This document shows, one piece after another, positions 34,299 through 46,428 of a stretch of 64,000 nucleotides of DNA. The position numbers were made by a program, and so were the translations under genes. The stretch is from Falciphora oryzae (taxonomy: Eukaryota; Ascomycota; Sordariomycetes; Magnaporthales; Magnaporthaceae), in contig JNVV01000007.1 of the NCBI GenBank assembly GCA_000733355.1, positions 494,624-558,623 of the forward strand. Direction: 5' to 3'. Position 1 is the first letter of the stretch; each line of letters opens with the position of its first letter. The notes under the pieces were generated by a model, which did no database searches, was not told the DNA's origin, and saw nothing but the letters and a program-made list of their open reading frames with translations.

Positions 34299-35706
34299 GG
34301 TTGCTTCAAGTATCGAGGAGAGGTAATACGAGAATTTTAATACACCACAGGGATGTGATGGGGCGTGCGGCGATTGGAGGTTTCGTTTGTCGTCGAGTAT
34401 GAATCGCCTCGAACTTTAGGCGGAATTGGCGAGCACAGCCTGGTTGATGGTTGGAAAAGGATGGCTTCGTCAATTGTGATAAGATAAGGAAGGAGGATGA
34501 AAATGGACTAAAGGGCGAAAAGGATAAGGAGAGAAAAAAAAAAAAGAGGCGGCCGCGCAACGCGACCCCCGCGGCGGGGACCTCCCGGGCACTCGTGGTG
34601 TGGCCGGAACAAGGGCCCGAGCTCCAGCCATGTTAATGCCACCGCATTCTGATAGGTGTGTGGTCTGCCTGTCGCCCCACCGGTGGCACTGGTGGAAAGG
34701 CAGGGCCAGGAAGGTGATTCTGCCTAAGGAACTTGGCCTTCAGCCTTTCGGAGCTTCACAACGGCGACGTAGAGTGAGGTCCTGGCGGAGATCGAAAAGA
34801 CGCTTTAAAATATACACGCCAACCCAACAGGAAGGATTCGGCGGCCCTTCATGTCTTTAAGCGGCTGCTGCGCTTGATCCGGGCTGCTTCGTAAGTGTGA
34901 TACAACGCCTGGTCCTTGGCGAGTCTCTGGAAGGCGAGCGACTACGTGAAGATTCTAGGCCAGGAGCTGTGCTAATAGTTGACTGCTTCTGCGCAGACAG
35001 CTGCAGATGAAGGTGCAATTGCAAATGCCGGGCATTGCTATACATTTTCTTTATCCGAATCACGGCGCGCGCAAACCGGCGCTCGACCCCCGAAGCTCCC
35101 GCCGAGCGACGTCCATTTCCATAAATCGCGACGCGCAGAGAGCGCTCAAGTTGCCGAACGAGCGCATCACGGCTACCCAGCACACCCACCTGTCAACACA
35201 CCTTCTGTCCGCCTAGCTATTTTCCTGGACATATTGTGCTATCGTCGCATATCTCGGCGGCCTCCGCGTGTGTTTGCTGGACTTGGTTGTAGCACGTAGC
35301 CCCGACACCGTCCGAGGTTGAATTTGGGTGCCGCATCCCTTGCGCCGCGAAGCCCGTCCGGTCACGGCAGTCTACATATTCCTGCATACAGCCACCTGCC
35401 GCCTGCCCGAGCCTCCTTTCAACTTCGGACTCTACTTTTAACTTCGGCGCTCCCTCCGTTTGCTCTTGCTTAGGATCAACCTTGCGCCTGCGCCCCGGAC
35501 TGCTTCGAGCTCAACATCGTTCCGGGAGCTCCCCATTGTTCAACTGTGTGCAGATTTGGACGGCGGGGCGATTGGGCTTGGTGCGCGGGTGGCCGGGTGG
35601 TTGATAGGCCACTGACGAGTGCCTGGGGTGGAAGAAGACGCGACTCGGCTGCTCCCACCGATCAAGTCTCTCATCCTCGGGACCAAGCTCTAGCTGCCGA
35701 CCAGAG
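34299..35706. other. Divergent promoter, UPF0642 / SUMO ligase
   Basis: 1.4 kb with an A-rich tract near 34535-34546 and only short frames. No gene seen. Confidence 0.5.
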
Positions 35707-38043
35707 ATGACCTCAACAGGCTACGCTCCAGCCAGGGCTGATATCCAGGCTCTTGTGACCCTGGTAAACAGCAATGCGCTCTTGAACCGTCAGCTGGCGA
35801 GTATCTGCCAGCTCAACGGCCTGCGAACCTCTGGTGTAAAAGCCGACCTGCAGCGGCGTATAGTCTCACGTGAGTCCCGTTGATATCTTTCTTTTTTGCT
35901 TGCCTTCTTGTCTTTCTCGGCTCTCCTATCCCCCAGCAGCGAAAGAGGGAGAAAGAAAACGCAAAAAATAAGACGAAAGGGCTGCCTGGCCACGCCCCTC
36001 GCTCCTTCCTTTTCCGCAAAGTTGCACACCTACCAAACGGCCCACCCAGTTCCGCGTCTGCAGCATACACTTTTCCGTGCCATCACTGCGCACTCACTTC
36101 CTCCCCAAACCCGGACACCATCCTGACTCTGGGAACCTCGCCGCAGTCATCCACGATTCCGCAACCGATCAGCACCGCTTTGGTCAGGTCCGCGCCAGCA
36201 TAGATCAGGTTCGCCACAATAGCCAGAACGGGAGAGGCTATTCGGGGCATCAGTCGCAGTATGCAGCCTCTCACGCGACGTCATCGCAGCCGTCACATCA
36301 ACAACAGCACCACCACCACCTCACCAACTCTGGCTCTTCGGCCTCACCCCGAAGTTCTATGCCCACATACACGCAGTCCCAAGGCTACCCTGCCTCGGCT
36401 ACTCCAGGATCGTCATATACTGCAGTGACCCAGAACGACAGGCCCTCGCAAGCGATGCCTCAGTCTATCAACAGTCGTACGATCCAGTCTCCCTCGCCCT
36501 GGTTTCGGCATGTCCTAACTGAAACAGTGTTTTCCTTCAAGCCGAGTCCGTTTTACGAACCGATCAGCCTCCTGGCTGATGTCAAGACATGCGAACGTAA
36601 GTCTCCCTCCTCCTCGTGAGCCTTCACATCCGCCGGGAAGCTTGTTGGTTGACACAACGGCCCCTGGTTTGGCTGGCTGAGAGCAGCAATTCTCCAGCAC
36701 CGTGGTACGGTGCCGATCACTCTAAGGGCGCATGAACTGCAGCGGCACCTCACAGATCCTTCCGTCAAGATCATGGTCTTCTGCGCCTTGGGCAACACTG
36801 GTATCCAGGAGATAGCATTTCCTCACCAGTCGGAGCTCAAGGTCAACGGCGGGGACGTCAAGGCAAACCTGCGCGGCCTCAAGAACAAGCCTGGGTCGAC
36901 AAGGCCTGCCGACATCACCAGCTTTCTCCGCCAGAGGCCCCCGAGTTACCCTAACACCGTCGAGTTTACGTACGCCATGACTAACAAGGTGAGTTGCTCC
37001 TACTACCTGGCTGAAAGCATCCCGCCTCTCCGAACCCCACGAAAGACAGAGTGGGCAGTCTATGGAGGCTGTGTTTATCTTGATCCCTTCTCACTTCCCG
37101 TTGCACACGTATGCTAATCCGGCCATTTTTTTCCCTTAGAAATTCTACGTCTGCGTCTATGCTTGCAAGTCGCACTCTGTTGATAGCCTTGTTGGTCGCC
37201 TTAAGACAGGCAAAAAGATTTCGAGGCAGGCTGTGGTGAACGAAAGTATGTGTCTCAGAGCCGCGAGGACCCAATTTCCCTCATTTCGAAATTCCTTCGC
37301 TTTTTCACCTGGATTGCTAACCTGTGCCCGTGTCATTTTCCTTAGTCAGCCGGAAGGCAAGAGATACGGAAATCGTAACGACATCTCAGATCATGTCTTT
37401 GAAATGTCCCCTCTCATGTATGCGGCTTGAACTTCCTGTGAGATCGGAGGCATGCAAACACATCCAATGTTTCGATGCCACCTCATATCTGCAGCTTCAG
37501 GAGCAGGGCCCGCAATGGTTGTGCCCTATCTGCAATCAGCCAGCGCCGTTCGAGAGGCTGGCAGTCGACGAGTAGGTATTCCCCCGTGTGAGCCAGCTCT
37601 CGACTTGGCTGCTCCCAGTTATGTTTACTAACATGGCCAATAGGTATGCAAAGGAGATTCTGGAACAGTCGGCAAAGTCGGTCGAGCAGGTGAAAATCGA
37701 GCCCGACGGTAAATGGCGTCTGGCAGGGCCTGAAGCTGAAGAGATCAAGGACGACGAGCCTGAAAACAGCTTTAATCTCGACGATGACGAGGTCATAATA
37801 TCCGACATCAGCTACTTCGGTGGCCGCAGCACAGCAACGCCAGCCCGGTCACATCAGATGCCGAGCACTCCTAACACAAACATGGGAGTCTCACGAGAGG
37901 GCTCCTCGATGCCCCGGTCTGCCCAGTCTGCTGGAACCAAGCGTCCCGCGCCAGACGTCATCGACCTGACCGGGTCGGACGACGACGAACCCTCCGCGCC
38001 TCCGCCCAAGCGACAAAATACCGGCACCAACGGCTACTACTGA
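35707..38043 (+). CDS. SIZ/PIAS-type E3 SUMO ligase (Pli1/Siz-like)
   Basis: Six exons: 35707-35869, 36147-36596, 36687-36988, 37140-37245, 37346-37571 and 37644-38043. They give 548 aa. The SAP domain (about 15-58, NRQLASICQLNGLRTSGVKA) is split by intron 1. A Gln/His/Ser-rich linker precedes the PINIT domain (FSFKPSPFYEP ... IAFPHQSELKVNGGDVKANL, about 185-330). The SP-RING/MIZ zinc finger follows (MSLKCPLSCMRLELPVRSEA then CKHIQCFD and WLCPICN). The C-terminus holds SUMO-interacting motifs (EVIISDIS and VIDLTGSDDDE). It transfers SUMO from Ubc9 to nuclear substrates for genome stability and transcription control. Intron 2 has a CAG/GAG tandem acceptor that could vary one residue. Confidence 0.94.
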
Positions 38044-39193
38044 TGGCCGAGCAGTCTGTTGGGGGAGCTCCATTCGGATTTATAGTGGCGCCGTCGTGGG
38101 GGCATCTGGCCATACACTGCAAACAAGGCCAGGGGCCCAAGCGACGGCGCCCAGAAGAAAGTTGATTTCGGAGAAGGTGCGGATTTCACGCCAACGGCGG
38201 TATCCATTCGCACACCCCCTTCTCGTGTTTTATAAAGCGCATAACAAATCTGATTCTCTTTAGGAGCCCGGCGAGGAGTTTGGTTTTGCGGATGTTCATA
38301 TTTTCTAATCTCTCGGCAGAGCCTTCTCCGATGAGCTCTTTTGGCTGAAATTCACAGGGCCTACCGACAGATGTCTGGCCGGACGATGGAAGGCTCCTGG
38401 CAAGGGGCCTCCACGGCGATGGAATGCAGCAGGGACCCCAAGTAATTTAGACGGCCGTGTCATTGCCGTCCGTTATGCTTGGGTGTTTGCTTGGGAGTAT
38501 TCTAGTTGGCTCATGGATCAAAAGACTTATCAATGATTAGGTAGTTTAGGTATCGGATGCAGTGTAAGAGATGATTTATGCCTCCGTTGGGCTTCCATAG
38601 AGACAGAATCTTGCCTCACAATTGATGAACAACCAACAGTTGTCGACTGTCCGTCTTAGTGATAGTGGGGTCGAGCTTTCGGCCAATTGACAGCCCACTC
38701 AGTGCTCAGCACAGGCTGGAACGAACTGGAGTGGACCACAGCAACTTGCCCAGGTCTGCGCCTAGGATTACCACCTACCATCCAAGTCTGCCGCAACACG
38801 GGAGCAGCTATCGAAGCAAAATACGCCGACTTGCACGACCCGCGCGAAACCACCGGAAAGCCCGCTCTATCCTGAACGCCTCAATCGTCTCTACGGCCGA
38901 GTTGGGCACGTCGCACAGATTTGGCCGTGTTGGACTTGGAAAGCAAACAAAAGACCTGGCTTGGTCGCCGGCCAGCCAGCGCCGCCGACTCCCACCCCGC
39001 GCACACGCAACACACACCAGATTTGCGCACCGCGCTGCGTACCGAGGGGGAGCCAACGAGACCAGCCGCCTAGCACGGCTTTGCGAAGGGAAGACGCGGG
39101 CGGGCCGTGTACGACGCCGAGCCATCGGGTGATAAACGAAGGAGATCCAACCGAACCGCCGCCGCCCGCGGCAAACCGGCCGGCACACCCACC
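38044..39193. other. Intergenic, SUMO ligase to TRS33
   Basis: 1.15 kb. It holds the ligase 3' UTR and the TRS33 promoter. No supported gene. Confidence 0.5.
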
Positions 39194-40246
39194 ATGTCGT
39201 TCGAGACGGTGATGCCGCCGTACAACGCGTCGGACCCGACGGCCATGTTCTTCAGCTCGTCGTGCCTCGACTTTCTGCTGATCGAGCTCGTGCCCATGGC
39301 GTACCGCGTCGCCAACGAGATCGACGCCGCCGCAAACGCCGCCGCAGCCGCGGCATCGGCAGCACCAACACCATCCACAACAGCGGGCGCGTCGCAGGAT
39401 GCGCCGCCGACGGAGGCGCCGTCTGCAGGCGGCGCGTCGAGACCAGGAGGAGGGGCGGGCGCGCGGCGGGGCACCATGGACGAGGACGAGGAGCGCGACG
39501 CCGTCTCGTACCGGCTGGAGATGCAGGGCTACCGTGTCGGGCAGGGCCTGGTTGAGAGGTAGGGTCCCCCTGTGTGGCATAGCATGGCAAGAGAGCGCCC
39601 CCTCGGGTCTGCTTCTTTTGTCCCCCTTCTCCTCACCCCAGTCGCGGGGTTAGTGTGAGCTTTGGCTGACGATCCGGGCCGCGTGCGCCTCGCCTTTGCT
39701 AGGTTCTCCAAGGACCGGCCGCGCTTCAACGACACCCTCGACGTCATCAAGTTCCTCTGCAAAGACCTGTGGACGCTGGTGTTCAGGAAGCAGGTGGACA
39801 ATCTAAAGACCAACCATAGGGTACGTCCGCACCGAGACGTGCCGGTTTATGCCAGTCGGAAACAAGGGGCCGGCAGGTGTGCATTCTCCCCTCCCCCAAG
39901 GGAAATCAACATGTTGACACACTTAATCGCCTTCACGCAGGGTGTATACGTCCTGACCGACAACTCATTCCGACCGTTTGCGAGGATGAGCGCAGAAGCT
40001 GGTGGGCAGGCAGTGCTAAGGGCAGAACCGGTACGTTCACATACGACAGCCCCTCGACCAGCCCTCCCTCCCTCCTGCTGGCCTTGCCCTGCTGACTGCT
40101 AACGCCTCTAAAAGTTCTTGTGGTTCCCCTGCGGTGTTGTCCGCGGCGCCCTTGCCGCCATGGGAATCACCGCTACCGTGCACGCCGAGACTACAGAACT
40201 TCCGGGAGCCGTCTTCCAGATCAAGACCGTTTCCGCGAAGGCATGA
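39194..40246 (+). CDS. TRS33: TRAPP complex subunit Trs33 (Bet3 family)
   Basis: Exons 39194-39558, 39703-39820, 39941-40030 and 40115-40246 give 234 aa. This is a Bet3-superfamily core subunit of the TRAPP tethering complex (Rab GEF) in ER-Golgi traffic. The conserved stretches are MFFSSSCLDFLLIELVPMAY, the GYRVGQGLVERFSKDRPRF junction created by intron 1, DVIKFLCKDLWTLVFRKQVD, GVYVLTDNSFRPF, and the PCGVVRGALAAMGI segment that closes the family fold. A low-complexity Ala/Pro/Gly insert of about 60 residues (about 47-97) sits between helices. It is absent from yeast and animal Trs33/TRAPPC6, and similar inserts are common in filamentous fungi. Confidence 0.93.
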
Positions 40247-40901
40247 GCCGGGCCGGCATTCGCTGCCCCAGCTCGCTATTCTCAGGGACTGCCTTATGGT
40301 TCTTCGGTGATCTCGCTCAACGCCATGAATCAGATATCATCATCCGTATTATGATGGTACTTCTATCTTCCTATCCGCCCGATCTCCACCATGGGTCCCG
40401 TCGAAGAGCGATTGCCCCATGTGTATGTATGATTGGCAATGGGGAGGTCTCACGCAAATAGCCGTGGTAAATTCACGGCTGCGTCGTCAAGACCAAAGCA
40501 TGAAAGACCAAATCCAAATTTCCAATCATGGGGCTAAGGACTGGTGGAGGAGCGTATTTGTTGGATTTTTGGTCACCGGGTGCCTCAAGGAGATACCACA
40601 TTCATGGATAGCGAGACCTGGCACCGCCAACCCTGGGCGTTTGTCCCCCTTCTCACAGCCTAGGGAAACAGAAAATACCGAATCAGTAAAACGACGCCCA
40701 TTGATATTATGTTGTTCTATTCCATTCTTCCTATGCCCTTATCCCCAAAAGTTGCTTTGTGGGAAAGCTGTTGGAAAAGATAATAAAAACGTTTTGCAAG
40801 TGCAAAAGAAGGAGCAAGCCTCGGTTGCCCAGTTCAGGAGCGGCGATCGGGCGGAACAGGCAGCATGGAATCTGGTGAAAGCCAGGGAAGGAAGGAGTCG
40901 T
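40247..40901. other. Convergent 3' interval, TRS33 / MDH
   Basis: 655 nt between convergent stops. No gene seen. Confidence 0.5.
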
Positions 40902-42371
40902 TTACTTTTGCGCGGGAGCCGGGGGGTTGTTGGCGAACTGGACACCCTTCTCAATGTTACCCTTGAGGCCCTTGGTGGCAGCCTCGAGGAGGGTCTTCTC
41001 CTTCTCGGTCAGGCCCTCGAGGGGATCAATGGCCTTCTCGGCACCGTTGGGCTGTGCGGAAAGTGAGTGTCAGCAAGGCTTCTATCAGCACAAAGGGGAC
41101 GGTGGCTATCAATGGAGCATCCTACACCGAGCTCGATGGGGACCGAAAAGAAGTCGGTGCCCGTCTTCTTGGCAATGGCGTCACCGCCGGGGACACCCGG
41201 AAGATAGACGTAGCTGGGCTCCACCAGGCCCTTGGCGCCCTTCGTGGCCCTGAGGAGCTTCTCGGCAAATCTACAGCTCTCTTGTTAGAGCCGAGTCGGG
41301 GGAAAAAGTGGGAGAAAGTCATGCAGCGGGGGTTCCTACCGGAAACCGGCGTAGGCCATGCTGAGGGTGGCGGAGCCAAGACCGTCCTTGGCCTTGACGA
41401 CCTCATCGCCGCCGAACTGCACACGGTTGACAAGGGCATCGTACTTGTCGTCGGGGATGGTTACGGCGGGCTTGACCTGGCTGAAGAGGGGCACGATGGT
41501 CTCGCCCGAGTGGCCGCCGATGACGGGCACGGTCAGCTCCTGGGGGTTGGACTTGCCGACGATCTCGGCAACGAAGGTCTCGGCGCGGACAATGTCGAGG
41601 GTGGTGACGCCAAAGAGGCGCTGGGGGTTGAAGACGCCCTTGGCCTTGAGGACCTCGGCCGAGATGGGCACGGTCGAGTTGACGGGGTTGGAGATGACGA
41701 GGATGAAGGCCTTGGGGGCGACCTCGGCGGCAATCTCGATCAGGCCCTTGACGATGCCGGCGTTGATGTTAAAAAGGTCGTCACGGGTCATTCCGGGCTT
41801 GCCTAGATGCGGCGGCGGGCGTGGTTAATGGTGCTTGCTTCCCCTACGCCTTTGATCTGGTGGAGACATCAACTCACGAGGAATGCCGGCCGGGATCACG
41901 ATAATGTCGGCATCCTTGAAGGCCTTCTTGCCGCCATCCTCCTTGGGGAGGTAGCCGCTCACTGACTGTTGCATTGTCAGCCGGGGACCCGAGACGGGAA
42001 GGGAGCGACAAGCAAGGCGGCCCACGTACTGCGTTGGAGGAGATGTGCGAAAGATCGGCAGCGACACCGGGAGTGTTGACCACATCGTACAGGACAAGCT
42101 CGTCAACCAGGGGGGAGAGCTTGAGGAGCAGCGACAGGGGCTAGAGAGCGTATGCGATTTTGCATGTGAGCTTTCCACTTCCACGTCTTGTCGGGGAGAG
42201 GCAGAGGGGATCGGGATGCCGAACCTGGCCAATGCCACCCGAAGCGCCAGCAACAACTAAAATTCGCGATCGTTATGCGTCAGAACTGCAGATGTCCGTG
42301 GTATTTTGCCTGGTTTCCTTTCTCTTATATCGTCTCTTTTTTTTTTTCTGCTGCGTACCGGCCTTGACCAT
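40902..42371 (-). CDS. NAD-malate dehydrogenase, probably cytosolic
   Basis: Seven minus-strand exons: 42359-42371, 42225-42256, 42030-42140, 41878-41965, 41340-41802, 41126-41270 and 40902-41051. They give 333 aa. The enzyme interconverts malate and oxaloacetate with NAD(H). The first exon is only 13 nt (ATG GTC AAG GCC G), and its splicing yields [20 protein letters not shown], the Rossmann glycine loop. Further motifs are [20 protein letters not shown] (substrate-binding Arg residues), [11 protein letters not shown] and [12 protein letters not shown] with the catalytic His. No mitochondrial presequence precedes the Rossmann fold and the C-terminus (APAQK) is not a PTS1, so a cytosolic form is favoured. 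The terminal Pro/Ala extension is short. Confidence 0.94.
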
Positions 42372-44022
42372 ATTTGCGGAGTTGGAAATGGATCCGGATC
42401 GGAAGGCGCGGGGGAGGGGCAGGAGCTTCTGCTGCTTTGCGTCAGTTTGTTTCCTTTGGAGTCTAAAGCACGGGCGATGCAGCCGACATCGTCAGTGTGG
42501 CAAGTGGGAGATCGGGTTTGGGGCGCGCGTCGAGGACGGACCTTTTGAATTATCCAATACCAAAAAGGATTGATTGTATCAATGCCAGCAATGAGAAGCG
42601 GAAGATGCCTAGATGAGGTACGGAACGGACGAGTGGTTTTTGAATAAGGTCGAGAAAGGCAGGCCGCGGCAATAATAAGCTTGGTGTCTCTGACCGTGAC
42701 GGGGGTCGGCTCGTCTCTGATTCTGGATGGAGGCCAATGGAGCTTAAAAGTGGATTTGGCGGAGGGGTAACTCGGTTTTACCAGCAGGGCAACCAGCTCC
42801 GGTTTCTCTGGTACATTATGAATGTGATATTGGACATGGAAGGCAGGCGGGCAGGCAGGCAGGCAGGGCGGCCACGGGCGGACGGCTAGGCCAGCCCGCC
42901 TGTCCGTGGTTCGGCGGGCCCCCTCCTCCAAGGCCTGTCTGTGTACCTGTCTAGGCTCCTCCTTGGGGAACAAGACATTGCCTCAAAATAGCTCTACTTA
43001 CGTCAAAACCGAGGAAAATGTCGGCGGGTGTCGGAACCAACAACACACCCGCCACGCCTCACATGTTGGAGGAGCAGACCCTACCGCTGCCGGCACTCGC
43101 ATCTGATTGCGTGCCGGACGTAGGTGCCTACCTATGTAGCATGCGGGAGCTAGCTACCATGCAATCCGGACCCGGCCTTGCGGACTAACCGCTACATCGA
43201 CGCAGACTTCTCTAGGTTCGTATTAGCTGTGTCGCTCCTCCAGTGATATCGACAGCTGTCAGCTGCATCGAGGTTGGCTGCAGGCGGGGTCCATATCAGA
43301 GGCCGAAATGTCCAGATTCCCATGTGGCTACCCCACGCTAAATCCCGGCCCTCGGCCTCTGCGCATGGGAAACAGCTTCCTTTCGGGCCTGGCCTTCTGG
43401 CGCTAGTTGTAAACACTATTTCTATCCAATTCGGCCGGGTAATGGTGTCTACCGGGTTTGTCAGATCGCTGCTCTTGAGTTCGCTCACGCGATCCCAAAA
43501 CCTGTTCATTCAAACACCTGTTGGCCAAGACGGAGTGCCAGCATCCTTCCCGCCTTGGCTGATACGTAGATGTTATGGCTATATTGTATAGGGTAAAATA
43601 GGGAGGTAAGGATGAGCACATGCAAGCCAGCCGCTCGGCTTCCATGCCTCAGGTGTGGTCAGCGACGGCTTCACATATAATACAACAAAGCCTCATCGTT
43701 CACTTGTCACGGGCGGCCCGGCCAGCAGCCTCTGTCATATAGCACGTTTCTGGCGTGAACTTTTTTGTTTAATCATAGGCCACATTCAGGTTGGCACATC
43801 TGAGCTTTCTAAGGCGGAACCTGCATTGGTTCAAGATCCCATGCCTTCCCTCAGACAGATTGATATTATCGTGATTCCAAGCCGATGGGACCATCACGAC
43901 GACGCCCCCAGCCCAGTCTAATCACATCCTGCTCATCCAGATGCCCCCGAACCCCCCTCGGACCTTTTGAGGGAAGCAGTTTCTATTTCAGTCTCCAGCC
44001 TCGTCATCTCTTGACCCAGAAT
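42372..44022. other. Intergenic, MDH promoter to RPL28 3' end
   Basis: 1.65 kb with a GGCA-type tetranucleotide run at about 42840-42872 and a GTAGGTGCCTACCTA element near 43120. No gene seen. Confidence 0.5.
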
Positions 44023-44891
44023 TTACTCAGCAGCCTTCTTCGCCGCGTTTCCACGCAGCTTCTTCTCCGGCTCGGCCTTGGGGGTCCTCTGGGAGTGGCG
44101 GATGGCGCTGGCACGGGCGACGGCGGCCTGGCGCAGGTCGGGGCGGTAGCCGTTCTTGGCGGTCCTGTTGGCGACAGCCTTGTAGGTGCTGTTTGGAAGC
44201 GAATGAGACGTCAGGTTAGCTCATCGCGCCCCGCGCACCCGACGACACAAAGAGACAGGACTTTGTTCTTGTCTCCTTCCCCATAGCCCCCTCCTTTTTA
44301 TATGCTTACATCCTGGCGGTCTTGCCACCGTGGTGGGTGACGCTGGAGAGCTGGCTGGCGGGCTTGTTGGTCGAGTCGGCCTTCTTGGAGGTGACAACGA
44401 CGCCGCCCTTCTCAGCAGCCTGGACGCCGATGGCCTGCGCGTGTGCGAAACGTTGCATGGTTAGTTCCCGGTTGCTCATATCGCCCGATCGCCGGCCATG
44501 GGGAATCGAGTGACGCTGGTGCTATTTAGAGAGGCAGGTATAGAGGTATGTACCTTGTCGTTGACGAAGCCGGCGTGCTATTTTGTTTTGTCGCTGTCAG
44601 TTCCCCGCCCAACCCTTGGAAGAGCGCCCTCCCGGAGCAGAGGCAGAACGGCTCACCTTGCGCGAGTGCTTGTTGGTCAGGTTAAGGGGATCGCGGGAGA
44701 ACTGGACGCCACCTCCAGTCTTGCGCTTCTCGAGGAAGGCATTCTGGCTGCCTGGACGCCGGCCACAAAAATCAGTCTCCAAATCTCCCCCTCCTTTCGC
44801 CTCGTTTGCCTCGCGGCGAGAGCTGCGGCGCTCTGGACGGCAAAAACTCACGGACAACCTCCCAGATCAGATCGGCGGAAACGTTCGACAT
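44023..44891 (-). CDS. rpl28: 60S ribosomal protein eL28
   Basis: Five minus-strand exons: 44852-44891, 44657-44751, 44554-44577, 44310-44434 and 44023-44188. They give 149 aa. This is a large-subunit protein present in animals, fission yeast and filamentous fungi but lost in baker's yeast. The N-terminus MSNVSADLIWEVVRSQNAFL and the segments GGVQFSRDPLNL and HAGFVNDKA are diagnostic. The C-terminus is Lys/Arg/Ala-rich (KKLRGNAAKKAAE). Exon 3 is a 24-nt micro-exon encoding HAGFVNDK. The dense introns near the start are typical of fungal ribosomal-protein genes. Confidence 0.93.
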
Positions 44892-45834
44892 GGTGAAAAA
44901 TGTGAGGGGGGTAGGCGCAATTGCTGGGTTTGGAGTCAATATCGCACTTTTTGGCCAAGGTGATTCTTCTTTTGCTGGTGATGCTGTGAATAGCCCTCAA
45001 AACTGTGGGCTCGCTAAAATGCCGCTTTCGGGCTAGGCCAGTGGATAGGCGGACGGTAGGGGTGGGGACAGGAAGGGTTACGAAATCCTTGCAGCGCTGA
45101 GTGTGGCGGTTTTCCAAAGAGGGAGGCGCATAAGATGAATGAGTGGCCAGTGCGCGCCTGCTTCCACCGGCCGGGCTGGGGCTGTTTCCGTTTCCAGCAG
45201 TTCAGTTGGGTGCCGGGACTCGGACACGAACCTTCTTGGGCTTGGCTGTCCGCTGTCATCGCGCTGCGCATTGCCCAGCGCCCAGCGTGCCCAGCTGAGC
45301 GGACGGGGTCATATTACTGTTTGGCCCCGAGGTTCCTGCGACACCACACCACCATCCCTTTTGATTACTCCAGCCGCACACGATACACAAGTGATTCCGG
45401 CCGAGGACGCGTGCATCGTCGCCTTTTCTCAATCTCGCCATGGCATTCACCTAGAAGTTGCCACCCGCTGCAAAGAACCCCTCACGGTGTGGCTATCCCG
45501 GCCGCTCGTTTTCCCCCTGTCGCCAAAAACACTGCTGGAACCCCTGTCGCATTCGTCATCCGACCCCAGGTCGCCCGCAAATAGCATCCCCAAAGTTGCC
45601 TGTTGCGACAGAGGCCCAGCCTTAAGGTGGCCTTCAACCCAACCTGTTCGCCGGTCCTCGCAGTCAGGCAGGCAGCAAACTTCCGCTGTGAACCTCTCCT
45701 TCTCGTCTCTTTTGTTTCTTTGCGGTTGATATCTTCGCTTTGTTTGTTCTTCTTTCTTCTCTTTTTTCCTCCTGAAAACAACCAACCGTTTGCAACCTTC
45801 CCGAGCCATCCGAACCGCACCAGAGTTGCCCACC
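44892..45834. other. Divergent promoter, RPL28 / small membrane gene
   Basis: 943 nt. A pyrimidine-rich tract at about 45690-45780 precedes the 45835 gene. No other gene. Confidence 0.5.
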
Positions 45835-46224
45835 ATGGCCTACGTCCTCTACAGCATCGTCTTCCTGGTCATGGTCGTGGGGACGGCCCTCTTCATGACC
45901 CGCTCGCGGTGGCAGCACCACTTTGACGAGCTGTCGATCCCGGGCCGCGACTTCATCTACGCCCGGCTCCCGGGGTCGTCCTTCGCCGACGACGTCGAGG
46001 CCGGCCTCAGCTCGGCCAACTTCGACCTCGGCGCCAACATCGAGGGCGGCGACTCGCGCGCGGGGCTGGACGACGCCGCAAAGGCCGAGATCCTGCGCAT
46101 CATGAAGAAGCGCCGCCTCCGCTTCGACGACGCCCGCCGCGTCTACCTCGAGGACCGCTTCCGCGCCAACGGCATCGGCCCGGACGGCAGGCCCAAAGAC
46201 CCCAAGTTTGTCAGCTTCTCTTAG
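45835..46224 (+). CDS. Small single-pass membrane protein, function unknown
   Basis: Single exon, 129 aa, with a strong start context (CACCATGG). One N-terminal hydrophobic helix (about 4-22, VLYSIVFLVMVVGTALFM) is followed by a soluble, charged domain. Recognisable stretches are FDELSIPGRDFIYARLPGS and EILRIMKKRRLRFDDARR. The end, PKDPKFVSFS, looks like a defined C-terminus. I recall no family name. It resembles short conserved Pezizomycotina proteins anchored by a signal-anchor helix. It could face either side of the membrane. Confidence 0.75.
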   Translation: MAYVLYSIVFLVMVVGTALFMTRSRWQHHFDELSIPGRDFIYARLPGSSFADDVEAGLSSANFDLGANIEGGDSRAGLDDAAKAEILRIMKKRRLRFDDARRVYLEDRFRANGIGPDGRPKDPKFVSFS

Positions 46225-46312
46225 GCTCGAGGACGAGCCTAGGTCACTCTCGAATAAGAGCGGCGACTACGCCTAGAACCCCAGAAGGTGGGAAGAAGAT
46301 CCGACCCTTGGC

Positions 46313-46320
46313 TATATAAG
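46313..46320 (+). promoter_or_regulatory. Orphan TATA box
   Basis: TATATAAG about 110-120 nt before two small ATGs (46429 and 46439). No established gene lies downstream on this strand. Confidence 0.3.
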
Positions 46321-46428
46321 GCGCCACCCGGCGTAGCCGTTACAACAACCATTGGATATCCACCCGACGTCGAACCACCAACACTCTCAACAGAGTCCAA
46401 CCATCTCCTATGCGTCAAACTCCACACC

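Noticed and set aside
43811..43830. GGTTCAAGATCC, resembling a tRNA B box
   Set aside because: One base too long for the consensus, and no matching A box or acceptor stem could be placed around it.
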